Of a DNA stretch of 64,000 nucleotides, positions 8,746-17,130 are shown in pieces. The notes under the pieces are model-generated. The model made no database searches. It saw only the letters and a program-made list of their open reading frames with translations, and was not told the DNA's origin. Every line of letters begins with the position of its first letter. Within the stretch, counting starts at the first letter, position 1. A program made the position numbers and the translations under genes. The DNA lies in assembly GCF_003970675.1 (NCBI RefSeq), contig NZ_CP034562.1, forward strand, positions 4,066,001-4,130,000, in the 5' to 3' direction. Source of the DNA: Flammeovirga pectinis (GTDB lineage: Bacteria; Bacteroidota; Bacteroidia; Cytophagales; Flammeovirgaceae).

Positions 8746-9006
8746 GTGAAAATTGGAGATGTCGTTCAAAATTCTAATAATGAGGTTTTTAGAATTACTG
8801 GTTCAGACGCCGGAAGTATTAATATCATAAATAGAGTTGGTGATGATCAACACTTTGGTACTGCATTTCCTGATGGTCTTGGTACATACACTGTACAATA
8901 CCATACTAAAGTCAGTTCTTGTACAGAGACTTTTCCCGATGAAAGAATGATTATTAATGTAGATATTTCAGGAAATGTAATACTCCTTCCAAATATTTGT
9001 AATTAA
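8746..9006 (+). CDS. Small lipoprotein, mature part (signal peptide frameshifted upstream)
   Basis: The 86-codon ORF opens at a GTG, but the same frame is open back to 8653 and encodes a lipoprotein signal (see the entry at 8649), so this GTG is probably not the true start. The mature domain is small and beta-rich: 'KIGDVVQNSNNEVFRITGSD', then 'YTVQYHTKVSSCTETFPDER', with two Cys (in 'SSC' and at the C-terminus in 'NICN') that could pair. I recognise no family. It follows the three non-coding repeats and is followed by a hairpin at 9049-9075. Confidence 0.55.
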   Translation: MKIGDVVQNSNNEVFRITGSDAGSINIINRVGDDQHFGTAFPDGLGTYTVQYHTKVSSCTETFPDERMIINVDISGNVILLPNICN

Positions 9007-9048
9007 TATCATTTTAAAGTTACATCTCTAAATAATTGAGATATAAAA

Positions 9049-9075
9049 ACCCGTTTCCAAAATATGGAAACGGGT
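9049..9075. terminator. Bidirectional-type hairpin terminator
   Basis: Perfect 11-bp stem acccgtttcca / tggaaacgggt (9049-9059 with 9065-9075), 5-base loop. A-runs precede it, so the minus strand has the hairpin followed by T residues. It lies just after the lipoprotein ORF, where it can also act for plus-strand transcripts. Confidence 0.65.
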
Positions 9076-9366
9076 AAAACACTAATTGATGCTAATAAAT
9101 CATCTATAATTTGGGTAAAGAATATATTTCTTATTCATTTTTAAAAGGTTATAGTTAATTAACGGGTTTCTACTTTTATGTTTTACCTGATTAATCTCAA
9201 TGTGTTCCTAATAAAAGCCATATTTTATTATGTTATTTATATAATTAATATTATGTTAAATACAAACAATAAAAAGTAAACTACATAAAAAAATATCTTA
9301 ATCAATACTTCTATTATAACTAAGATCATATAGGAAATTAAAATACTTTTGATGCTGAATTCTTTT

Positions 9367-9530
9367 TTAGGAATCATCCATTTCTGAAACCAGTAAAACT
9401 TTATCTACACCTTGTAATGCTACATCAAATTCTTCCCTACTGTTATAATTTTCCTTTCCAATTTCTTAAATCAACGCTTTTGTGAAAACTGTATTAGCTG
9501 TCCACCTGCCGAAGTAACTCCAATTTTCAC
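9367..9530 (-). pseudogene. Remnant of NmrA/QorB-type NAD(P)-dependent oxidoreductase
   Basis: On the minus strand from 9530 a start reads 'MKIGVTSAGGQLIQFSQKR' then stop, resembling the Rossmann N-terminus of NmrA-like/QorB proteins (consensus like MKIGVTGASGQLG). After frame changes, about 9370-9453 reads 'NYNSREEFDVALQGVDKVLL' plus 'VSEMDDS' then stop, matching the family segment ADY...L..ALQGVDKLLLISS. The stretch between is largely deleted and the C-terminal two-thirds are missing. It is therefore a decayed quinone-oxidoreductase-like gene. It lies 5 bp beyond the end of the MsrQ-like gene, as if it were the last gene of that operon. Confidence 0.65.
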
Positions 9531-9535
9531 AAATT

Positions 9536-10102
9536 TTATTTATTTATTTTATAGGATGAAATACTATTCTTTATCAATGGAATTCTAATTATAAAACCAA
9601 GACCTACAACAACTGCATAAATAATCCATGTTTTATCAAGTAATAAAATGTGTAGAAGGCTCAATATAATTGCGACATAGGCCATTCTCTGTAACTTCTT
9701 CCAATTTGATTTTAATCGAAACATTGATTTTCGATTTGATGTAATTAATAAGGGCACAAGGATAAGTGTAGCTATAAACCCAGCTATATAATTTATCTCT
9801 GTAAATGTCTCTAAAAACCCCTCTTTGATAATAAAAATTACAAAGTGAAGAATACTCCAAAGTGCGGTTGCAATTCCCATTGCTTGCCTGACAAAGAGGT
9901 TAGAAACACCAAAAAGAATATAGAACGGGGTCAAAGTTAATACCGCTGTCATCCATCTAATAGCAAATTCACCAGATATATGATATAACATTTCTACATT
10001 ATTATTTCCTTTAATAAAGGCAAAATTTGATATAGGAATTAGGGGTAGTAACGCCAAGATAGCGACTATAATCCAACCATAGTTTTTCTTTATAAATTTC
10101 AT
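9536..10102 (-). CDS. MsrQ/YedZ-like ferric reductase-type membrane protein
   Basis: 188 aa from the ATG at 10102. A longer frame to 10201 exists but overlaps the preceding gene and adds a Cys/Arg-rich, non-membrane start. Five to six transmembrane helices. Family marks: 'SGEFAIRWMTAVLTLTP' and 'RQAMGIATALWSILHF', then 'WKKLQRMAYVAIILSLLHIL', which parallels the MsrQ W..LHRLvYlaailallH motif. Family role: haem-b membrane subunit passing electrons to the periplasmic methionine sulfoxide reductase MsrP. No msrP is seen here. The first His of the LHR motif is Gln138, while His86 and His151 remain. The start lies 2 bp after the alkylsulfatase-like gene stop, so the two are co-transcribed. Confidence 0.75.
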   Translation of the reverse strand: MKFIKKNYGWIIVAILALLPLIPISNFAFIKGNNNVEMLYHISGEFAIRWMTAVLTLTPFYILFGVSNLFVRQAMGIATALWSILHFVIFIIKEGFLETFTEINYIAGFIATLILVPLLITSNRKSMFRLKSNWKKLQRMAYVAIILSLLHILLLDKTWIIYAVVVGLGFIIRIPLIKNSISSYKINK

Positions 10103-10104
10103 AA

Positions 10105-11496
10105 TTAGTTTCTTTTTGGCTCTTCTAATTCGTAAGCATAAGACAGATAATAATTTCTTGCGGGAGCATTGATTTGCTGTGCCGCAAGTCCCCTTAAACA
10201 CTTCACTTTTAATTGAACTACTGCTTTTCTATGATAATTAATTTGTAAAAGGTAATCCGATAATTGTAGTCCCCATTGAAAACTCTCCTCATTAATTGTT
10301 TTTTTGAGTACTTCAAAAAGCCTTTCTTCTCCACCAGCCAAAGTGATAATATTTTCTGCTTCTTCTTTTAAAGCCAGTGGATATAAATCCGTTGGATTAC
10401 CATCAAACCAACCTACATAATGTGTAAAAATGGAACGAACACCCCAAGGCACACTTCCATAAAACTCTTGTAAATTTGGTCTATTTTTTAAAGTATTTGG
10501 AAGTTGAACGGCTTCAACGGTTTGTTCAAGAGTATACCCTTTATTCATACATTCAATGGTTTTATCATATACAAAAGTAATGGCCTTACCGTAGTTACGT
10601 AAATTTTCATGTACAGTCTTTTTACCAGAAAGAGGTCGAGTGTGCCCAGGAATTAAATAGTCTGCAGGGTAATTACTCATCTCATTTATAGCTATCCCCC
10701 AAGCCTGAACATCTCTATATCTAGAGCCTCGAATGGCATATAAGTTAGGGAAAGCATTGTAATAATTATCGCCTACAAAAAGTGCTTCTTCTGAGGGTAC
10801 CCAAACAAATAATCCATCATTTGTTTCACCATTTACCGCATACAATTGTAGGTCAACTTCTGCAAAAGATACGCTGAGAGAATCATTAAAAGTAAGGTTT
10901 GGTTTGATATACCCTTTGCCTACTCTGTCTTTTGATGTTACTCCTGCCGTTACACCTCTATTAATAATATCTTGTAATGGTAAATCTCTCCCAAACTGTC
11001 TCGCATTTCTTTTTTGTAAAATAGGTTTTACAGGAGAGTTTTCTTGTAGTTCTTCTTTAAAGCCTGTCCTAGCAATAATTTTAACGCTTTTATTATTTCC
11101 AATAAATGCAGAAGCCCCACCAGTATGATCTTGATGACCATGTGTATAGATCAATGCCTTTACAGGTTTACTAGTTATTTCTCTAAATTTTTTGGCTACT
11201 TTTTCAGCCGCACCAAGTGCTCTGAGTGCATCGACTATTATCACACCATCTTCACCAATAATCATTGAAGTATTCGACCCATCGTAACCTACAGCTACAT
11301 AAATATTTTCATTTAATTGAATAATATCAGGTGTAAATTCTTTGGATTGATTCTTTAACTTTGTGATGTTTGGATGCTCTTTAAGTTTCGTATTAGATGT
11401 GCTTTGAACAGTATCACAGCCGCTAATCATCATTATAACGAATAGTAAAATTGATAGGATAGAACTCTTTCTTTGGTCAATTAGGTTGGTTGTCAT
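10105..11496 (-). CDS. MBL-fold alkylsulfatase-like lipoprotein
   Basis: 463 aa. Lipoprotein signal with Cys27 in 'MMISGC'. The metallo-beta-lactamase fold carries the zinc motif HGHQDH (His119-His124). Further ligands are expected around 'GETNDGLFVWVP', 'VGDNYYNAFPNLY' and 'PGHTRPL'. The C-terminal half ('TLKNRPNLQEFYGSVPWGVRSIFTHYVGWFDGNP' region, in pieces) is the alkylsulfatase dimerisation domain of SdsA1/BDS1 relatives. The terminal SCP2-like domain of full-size alkylsulfatases is absent and the protein ends at the usual 'ARNYYLSYAYEL' segment. The likely reaction is hydrolysis of alkyl or aryl sulfate esters, but the substrate is unproven. It is the first gene of a minus-strand pair with the MsrQ-like gene. 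Confidence 0.85.
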   Translation of the reverse strand: MTTNLIDQRKSSILSILLFVIMMISGCDTVQSTSNTKLKEHPNITKLKNQSKEFTPDIIQLNENIYVAVGYDGSNTSMIIGEDGVIIVDALRALGAAEKVAKKFREITSKPVKALIYTHGHQDHTGGASAFIGNNKSVKIIARTGFKEELQENSPVKPILQKRNARQFGRDLPLQDIINRGVTAGVTSKDRVGKGYIKPNLTFNDSLSVSFAEVDLQLYAVNGETNDGLFVWVPSEEALFVGDNYYNAFPNLYAIRGSRYRDVQAWGIAINEMSNYPADYLIPGHTRPLSGKKTVHENLRNYGKAITFVYDKTIECMNKGYTLEQTVEAVQLPNTLKNRPNLQEFYGSVPWGVRSIFTHYVGWFDGNPTDLYPLALKEEAENIITLAGGEERLFEVLKKTINEESFQWGLQLSDYLLQINYHRKAVVQLKVKCLRGLAAQQINAPARNYYLSYAYELEEPKRN

Positions 11497-11515
11497 ATTG
11501 GTAATTAAATGATAA

Positions 11516-11713
11516 TTATTGTTTTGCTTTCAGTTGCTTCAATTCTTCTTCAAGAGCTTCTGATTTCTCTTTAAATTTCATCATTGCTTTTTTTAGCTTA
11601 ACAATTTTCTGTTCTAACTCACTGCTTTGTAATGATTCATATTGAATCACACCATCATTATCTTTGATTTTTGATGTACCACCACAAGTAGGGCAAGATT
11701 GTACTTTACTCAT
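11516..11713 (-). CDS. Small zinc-ribbon/coiled-coil protein
   Basis: 65 aa. The N-terminus has a single CxxC knuckle, 'CPTCGGTSKI', of the DnaJ/rubredoxin-like style, followed by 'YESLQSSELEQKIVKLKKAM' and a Lys/Glu-rich helix with heptad leucines up to the end. One CxxC pair alone cannot form a complete four-ligand zinc site, so dimerisation through the helix is plausible. No family recognised. It lies 19 bp upstream of the alkylsulfatase-like gene on the same strand and may be co-transcribed. Confidence 0.65.
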   Translation of the reverse strand: MSKVQSCPTCGGTSKIKDNDGVIQYESLQSSELEQKIVKLKKAMMKFKEKSEALEEELKQLKAKQ

Positions 11714-11885
11714 AATAATTTCTTTTTTTACAAAGATCTCTATTATGAATAAAATAGTAAAGGTAAATCAGTTGCTAAAAATGGTAAATATGAAACATAT
11801 TCTTATTAAAACTTAATTAAATTATCATTTATAAAAATAGTAACGAAAGCACCACATAGTTTATAAAAAAAGAAATGAGATTACT

Positions 11886-12740
11886 TTACCTATATTCTTT
11901 AGGCGTAATTCCTGTGTGCTTCTTAAAAAATTTCGTGAAGTTAGTAACTTCATCAAACCCCATCATATAAGCAACCTCTTTGAGTGGAAAATTAGAAGTT
12001 AATAATGTCCTTTTTACTTCTAGTAAAACATATTCATCTATAAATGATTTAGCCGTAGTAGAAGTGTAATTTTTTACAATATAATTCAAATGTTTTGACG
12101 AAATAGAAAGCATTTGTGCATAATCTTTCACATTTCTAGTTTTTGAATACTCATTATTTACAAGCTCTCTAAAATCAGAAAAAAGTAAATAATATTTTTT
12201 GTTCTCTCCAATAAGATTGGTTGAGTGTACATCTCTTTCTAAACGCAGTAAATATATCTCCAAAATCTTCGCTAATAGGTCTAATTTGAGATATGCATTT
12301 TCTTCTTCTATTTCCTTCTTGATTTGTCTAATAAAGAAATCATTAAATGATACATCTTTAACTACAGGAAAAGACAAGTGATAGTTATAAAAATGAGAAA
12401 TGGCATAAATGGAAGAAGAAGAAAAATACTTTAACAGAAAATCTTCTGTAAAAACAATGCAATATCCTTCATAATGAAGCTCTTCCGTAAAAGCATGAAT
12501 TTGCCCTTTTGCAACTTTTAAAACACTCCCTTTTTTAAGTTTGTATTCGGTAAGGTCTACCTGATGTGTCCCATATCCTTCTGTAATTACAAATAGGATA
12601 AAAAATTGAATTCGATGTAACTTCTTCGGATTATGTCCGGTGGTATTTTTCAATCTATCGAACAGTACAGAAAAAGGAATAATTTCAAATCCTTTTTCAA
12701 ATTTATCTGTTTTGAATGATATGTTGGGTATTTTTTCCAA
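11886..12740 (-). CDS. AraC-family transcriptional regulator
   Basis: 284 aa. The N-terminal half is a cupin-like sensing domain ('GTHQVDLTEYKLKKGSVLKVAKGQIHAF' region, in pieces). The C-terminal ~100 residues hold two helix-turn-helix units: 'NVKDYAQMLSISSKHLNYIVK' begins the first, and 'LKEVAYMMGFDEVTNFTKFF' with 'HTGITPKEYR' closes the second, the AraC hallmark. It stands 172 bp upstream of the small zinc-ribbon gene on the same strand, so it could control that gene and the alkylsulfatase/MsrQ-like pair. The effector is unknown. Confidence 0.9.
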   Translation of the reverse strand: MEKIPNISFKTDKFEKGFEIIPFSVLFDRLKNTTGHNPKKLHRIQFFILFVITEGYGTHQVDLTEYKLKKGSVLKVAKGQIHAFTEELHYEGYCIVFTEDFLLKYFSSSSIYAISHFYNYHLSFPVVKDVSFNDFFIRQIKKEIEEENAYLKLDLLAKILEIYLLRLERDVHSTNLIGENKKYYLLFSDFRELVNNEYSKTRNVKDYAQMLSISSKHLNYIVKNYTSTTAKSFIDEYVLLEVKRTLLTSNFPLKEVAYMMGFDEVTNFTKFFKKHTGITPKEYR

Positions 12741-12804
12741 AAGCTAATTTTTTAAAGTTCAATCTACATGAAATTTTCACTTTTCTAAAAAACGAATACA
12801 CAAA

Positions 12805-12833
12805 AAAAGGAGAACTCAACAAGCTCTCCTTTT
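12805..12833 (-). terminator. Terminator downstream of the minus-strand T9SS operon
   Basis: Stem aaaaggagaac / gctctcctttt (12805-12815 with 12823-12833), one mismatch, 7-base loop. On the minus strand it is followed by a run of T. It lies ~440 bp past the stop of the 1237-aa protein gene and ahead of the AraC gene. Confidence 0.7.
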
Positions 12834-13276
12834 ACTTTTCATTATTCTAAGTACTTTTAAAGTACTTACTTTACCTAATACTAACTATTTACCTTCGTTC
12901 TACGATCAAACTTTACTTTTATTATCCTTCTATCTAACAGTTTATGCAAAAGACACTACCCAATTGCATAATGGATGCGTTTATATATAATATTACTTTA
13001 TAGTACTATTTTCTGTATTCGTTATTTTCTTTTTTGTTTTAACAATTAGAAAATAATGGGCTATTAAATAAGTCAATTGAATGAGCTTTTTCATAATTAT
13101 TATTTTTGTTACTTACACACTAGAGACAGCTAGTTTTGGTAAGTGGACACCCCTATTTAAATCTATTTGGAATTAAATTTTAGCTTAGTACTTTTTTGAA
13201 AAAATTTCAATTTATATAATTGCAATTTGCAACTAAAAGTAAGTTACAGATTTCCATTAAATAAGATAACAATCAA
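12834..13276. other. AT-rich intergenic stretch without a gene
   Basis: No ORF or RNA gene recognised. The one structure seen is a 9-bp inverted repeat taagtactt / aagtactta with a 3-base loop at 12848-12868. This is the 3' flank of the T9SS operon. Confidence 0.5.
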
Positions 13277-16200
13277 TTACTTAAGTTGTATTTTTCTACT
13301 AATCTGATTTGTTTTTGAAGATAAAACAAGGATATAGTTTCCTTTAGGAAAATTATGAGTAATAGTACTCCTTCCATTAATTTGAGCTGATTTCAATCGT
13401 TTGCCATCAAAATTATAGATACTAATTTCATCAAAATAATTATCTATTAGGTGTATTTTACCTACTTCTACTCCAATTTTTAAAGTTTGCTTTTTGTTTG
13501 TCAGTTGTAATGGTGTATCTGATTCTAAACGTACCGAAAACCTATCATTATATGTTCCTCTACTTAAAGAGAACGTAGCACTATCCGTAGATAGATTGTA
13601 TCGTTGACTGTTCTTTTTATCATATAAATAAATTTGTAAACTATCTAAATTTTCTGAATTGTCTAATGCAAAAGTTATGTTCTGGTCTGTTCCAATCTGT
13701 ACTCCTAACATCACTTCCTTATAGCTAATTGATGTTGCGTCTAAGCCTTGAATAACATAATCATCTGTATCATTTGTAATCTTAGAATAGAAAGAGAAAT
13801 TTGAGTTTCCTTTTAATTTTTTAATATCATACCCTCTGTCATATCTATCTTCTGCATCATCTAAAAATGCAATCAGTATCTGGTTATACTCATTACGTTC
13901 GGTTGTAGCACTTAAATGAAATTTGGCTATATCCGTAGTCGATCTTTGAGGTGTATCACTTTGCATTTCTGGAGTAAACACAACATCACCATCAGAATTA
14001 GCACCTACAAAGAAACCCTCTGCAACATTTACAATTCCAGTACGATTGTAATATTTCACTCCTCCATGTACATAACCAAGTTCTGGATGCCATGTAGCAT
14101 AATCTCCATTTATAAAATTTATTGACGCCAATGTATCTTGCTCCCAAAAATAAAGTGCATTTGTTGTAATGTTACTTCCTCTTGGCCCATTTTCAATGAG
14201 AAATAATTCTCCATCTATAGGCGAGATATATGGATTACCTACTAAGTTAAAATCTATAGTGGGTTCACTGTCTACAGAACTATAAATTATTCCTGTGTTA
14301 GGAATACCTCTAATGCCTTTTGATGCAAAACTATGTGACGAATATCCTTTGCCTACTTCCATTAAATTAGAAAACGGAATCCAACGGATAGCATCTAAAT
14401 TATAACTTGATGTGATAGATACCCGAGGTTCAAAATACGTTCTATTACTCCCCCAATTAAATACTAACGATGTAAATGGTGTAGACCAATGCTGATAATT
14501 TTTTGTATGTCCATTACCTTGTATTTGATAATCTACATAGCCTGTTCCTGTTGCTTTATGACTTCCTTTTAAAGAAATAAATTGATCAGAATCTAATGTA
14601 ATTATTCCATTTATTATGAGATGTTCTTGGATAGATAATGCTCCATTTGTAGTAAAAGACAAAGCACTTCCAGCACTTAAATGGAGGTTTTTAGCTGAAA
14701 AAGTTGAGTCTAGTACTAGGTCAAGTTGTTTACCAATAACTGCATTCTTTTTGTTTGTAGGTGAGCCATTCGACCAAGAATTTCCGTTAAACAAAGTATA
14801 AATATCCGACACTTGCCAACTAGATGTAGACATGTTTACCAAAGTACCAATTTTACGGTTATTAGTATGGTCAAAAAGGTTAGTACCAGAACCATTATTA
14901 AAATTGTAATAACTCACTAGGTTACGTTCAGACCCACTACTTTCTGAGAACATGCTGTTGATAATGTCTAATTCTGATTTCTCTACAGACCAAAATTTGA
15001 GTTCATCTATCTTCCCATTAAAGAAGTGTATTTTTGTAGATGAACTCGATTCACAACCAATAAACATTGGCTGAGCTCCAATTCTTATCGTACCTCCTGT
15101 TTTCCCTCTATCGTGTGTATCAACATTTTCTCCATCTACATATAACTTGAGTTTTAAGCCGTTCCAAGTAAGTGCAATATGATGCCATCCTTCAAAAACG
15201 GAAGGTAACCTGTATGTTGCCTTTCTGTATTTTTTATCTACATCATCAAATATCTCTCCTCCTATTTCAGTACCATTTAAAAGAATAGCCACACCGCTAT
15301 ATTCTGTAGAACTTAATACTTTTTGTAAACTAGAAAGTTTCCAATTATCAGCATTTACCCATGTTTCTATTGTGAATGCAGATCTGTTTGGAAAGAAATC
15401 AGTATCAAAACCTGGCATTTGTACATAGTCATCCATACCATCAAAATGCAATGCATTTCCAGGCTCATCGTTTTCAAACTGAATCACAATGTCATTCGTA
15501 ATAGCATTAACGACATGACCATTTGTCTCTCCAATGAAGGCATTATCACTAAATGATAAAGACAAATCTGTAATTTTATCAGAGATATTATGATAACGAG
15601 CAGTACCATCTAGAGTAAATGTTATGGTCGAATCATTTACTAAAACAACTTCTTCTGATAATCCTTCAGGTATATTATTAAAAGTGATTTTATTTGCTGT
15701 AATCACATCACTTGTAAAAGTATCTTTTGATAAACGTAAGGTTAGTGTATTGCTAATTCTACCGTTATTAAATGCATTTTCTGTAAATGTTTTCCCATTA
15801 AAAGTAATGATTGGATTATGAAAATCTATGCGAACATTAGACAATGTATTCGTTCCTACTTCAGAAGCGTTTCCTCCACTAAAAGCAGCATCTAATAATG
15901 TTATCTGTATTGAATTGACACTATCACTTTCTGCATGTTCTGTAGCTGCACCAATTAAAGTTATTTCTAATGTTGATGTGTTTTTTAATACCGCTAAACC
16001 TGTAATTCCATTCGGTAAATTTGATATTGAAAGTTTATTAGTTGCTATAAAATTTTCGTTTACTTCCCCAATAAATTGATCTCCTGTTAAAGCAATTGAT
16101 ATTTTGCCATCTATAATTCCATTAGTTTCCTCCGTAAAAATAGTATTACTAAAACTAACCGTAGGATTATTGAAATTGATACCAATATTTGTTCTATTAT

Positions 16201-16990
16201 AATTAATTACTCGGTCTGCTTGACCATCAATAAAAGCCGTATTTTGAAACTGGAAGGTTATTTCATTACTGTTATTAGAAGACCTATGTGCAGTAGCATT
16301 ATCTGTGTAAGAGACCAATAATTCTGTATCTGATTGCTTAATTGCCTGTACTCCTAATCCACTTGGTAAATTACCAACAAATAGTTTTTCTTCTTGAATG
16401 TAATTTTCTCCGTCGGTACCTGTAAAAGTACTGCCTATTAGTGTTATTGTAAATGTCTCTGAGATTGCTCCATTGTTATCACTTGATTCTGTAAAAAGAG
16501 AATCCGAAAAGGTTAATTTACCTGTAGGGCAAACAAAAGATTCTCCAAAAACAACATCAAGATCAATACCAGCATGGTTAACACTTCCATCAGATACAAA
16601 TTCTAATGTATAGGTAACTCCAATTTCTCCGGTAAATAATGAGGTGTTTGTAGGCTGACTACCACAAAATGTATTCTGAATTGTTCCATCTGTACCAACG
16701 CCTTTAAATATTGTAAGTCTGTCGTAACTACATCCTGGGCCAGTTTCAATATCATACGTTCCGCTAATAATTGTTTGTTTACCTACCTGACCTATAAGCA
16801 CTATCGTCCCTTCATCATTCCCTAGGTAATTTCCATCATTACCTCCAGAATCATAGATCTTTATATTACAATTTTGATTTACAGTTTGTGAGTTTTCAAC
16901 ATCAAAAACAACTTGAGATTGTTGTGCAAAACTAGGTAAACTTAGTAAGCCAAAAAAGAGAATTATATAGTGTTTATTTATTGATATCAT
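13277..16990 (-). CDS. T9SS-secreted protein with CUB, three FTES-type repeats and LamG domain
   Basis: 1237 aa with a signal peptide ending 'LSLPSFAQQ'. Domains in order: a CUB-like domain at about residues 25-150 ('CNIKIYDSGGNDGNYLGNDE', 'CSYDRLTIFKG', 'YTLEFVSDGS'); three ~115-aa repeats at about 155-510 built on 'LFTES..NNG', 'NLPSGL' and 'AtaH'; a LamG/concanavalin-like domain at about 513-690 ('ALHFDGMDDYVQMPG', 'GWHHIALTW', 'FNGKIDELKFW'); a ~420-aa region homologous to the C-terminal half of the adhesin ending at 37389 ('NSWSNGSP', 'FNLVGNPYISPIDG'); and a type A T9SS sorting domain ending 'ISRKIQLK'. It is probably a cell-surface adhesion or glycan-binding protein and is the last gene of its operon. 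The repeat family is not one I can name. Confidence 0.88.
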   Translation of the reverse strand: MISINKHYIILFFGLLSLPSFAQQSQVVFDVENSQTVNQNCNIKIYDSGGNDGNYLGNDEGTIVLIGQVGKQTIISGTYDIETGPGCSYDRLTIFKGVGTDGTIQNTFCGSQPTNTSLFTGEIGVTYTLEFVSDGSVNHAGIDLDVVFGESFVCPTGKLTFSDSLFTESSDNNGAISETFTITLIGSTFTGTDGENYIQEEKLFVGNLPSGLGVQAIKQSDTELLVSYTDNATAHRSSNNSNEITFQFQNTAFIDGQADRVINYNRTNIGINFNNPTVSFSNTIFTEETNGIIDGKISIALTGDQFIGEVNENFIATNKLSISNLPNGITGLAVLKNTSTLEITLIGAATEHAESDSVNSIQITLLDAAFSGGNASEVGTNTLSNVRIDFHNPIITFNGKTFTENAFNNGRISNTLTLRLSKDTFTSDVITANKITFNNIPEGLSEEVVLVNDSTITFTLDGTARYHNISDKITDLSLSFSDNAFIGETNGHVVNAITNDIVIQFENDEPGNALHFDGMDDYVQMPGFDTDFFPNRSAFTIETWVNADNWKLSSLQKVLSSTEYSGVAILLNGTEIGGEIFDDVDKKYRKATYRLPSVFEGWHHIALTWNGLKLKLYVDGENVDTHDRGKTGGTIRIGAQPMFIGCESSSSTKIHFFNGKIDELKFWSVEKSELDIINSMFSESSGSERNLVSYYNFNNGSGTNLFDHTNNRKIGTLVNMSTSSWQVSDIYTLFNGNSWSNGSPTNKKNAVIGKQLDLVLDSTFSAKNLHLSAGSALSFTTNGALSIQEHLIINGIITLDSDQFISLKGSHKATGTGYVDYQIQGNGHTKNYQHWSTPFTSLVFNWGSNRTYFEPRVSITSSYNLDAIRWIPFSNLMEVGKGYSSHSFASKGIRGIPNTGIIYSSVDSEPTIDFNLVGNPYISPIDGELFLIENGPRGSNITTNALYFWEQDTLASINFINGDYATWHPELGYVHGGVKYYNRTGIVNVAEGFFVGANSDGDVVFTPEMQSDTPQRSTTDIAKFHLSATTERNEYNQILIAFLDDAEDRYDRGYDIKKLKGNSNFSFYSKITNDTDDYVIQGLDATSISYKEVMLGVQIGTDQNITFALDNSENLDSLQIYLYDKKNSQRYNLSTDSATFSLSRGTYNDRFSVRLESDTPLQLTNKKQTLKIGVEVGKIHLIDNYFDEISIYNFDGKRLKSAQINGRSTITHNFPKGNYILVLSSKTNQISRKIQLK

Positions 16991-17130
16991 TAATACGAGT
17001 AAAGAAAATCATCTTTTGCTTTAATACTATTTAGCCTATACCTAAAACACTATTTATAGACTACTTAGCGCGTAATCCATAAATAGTATCTTACTTTCTT
17101 TATTCAATACATTTATAAACAGGTAAATAC

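Noticed and set aside
8746-8748. GTG at 8746 as the true start of the small protein
   Set aside because: The same frame upstream encodes a complete lipoprotein signal that would be senseless by chance; the real start is probably the ATG at 8649 with a one-base shift.
9536-10201. 221-codon version of the MsrQ-like gene starting at 10201
   Set aside because: It would overlap the preceding gene by 97 bp and add a Cys/Arg-rich non-membrane segment; the ATG at 10102 gives a normal membrane protein start.
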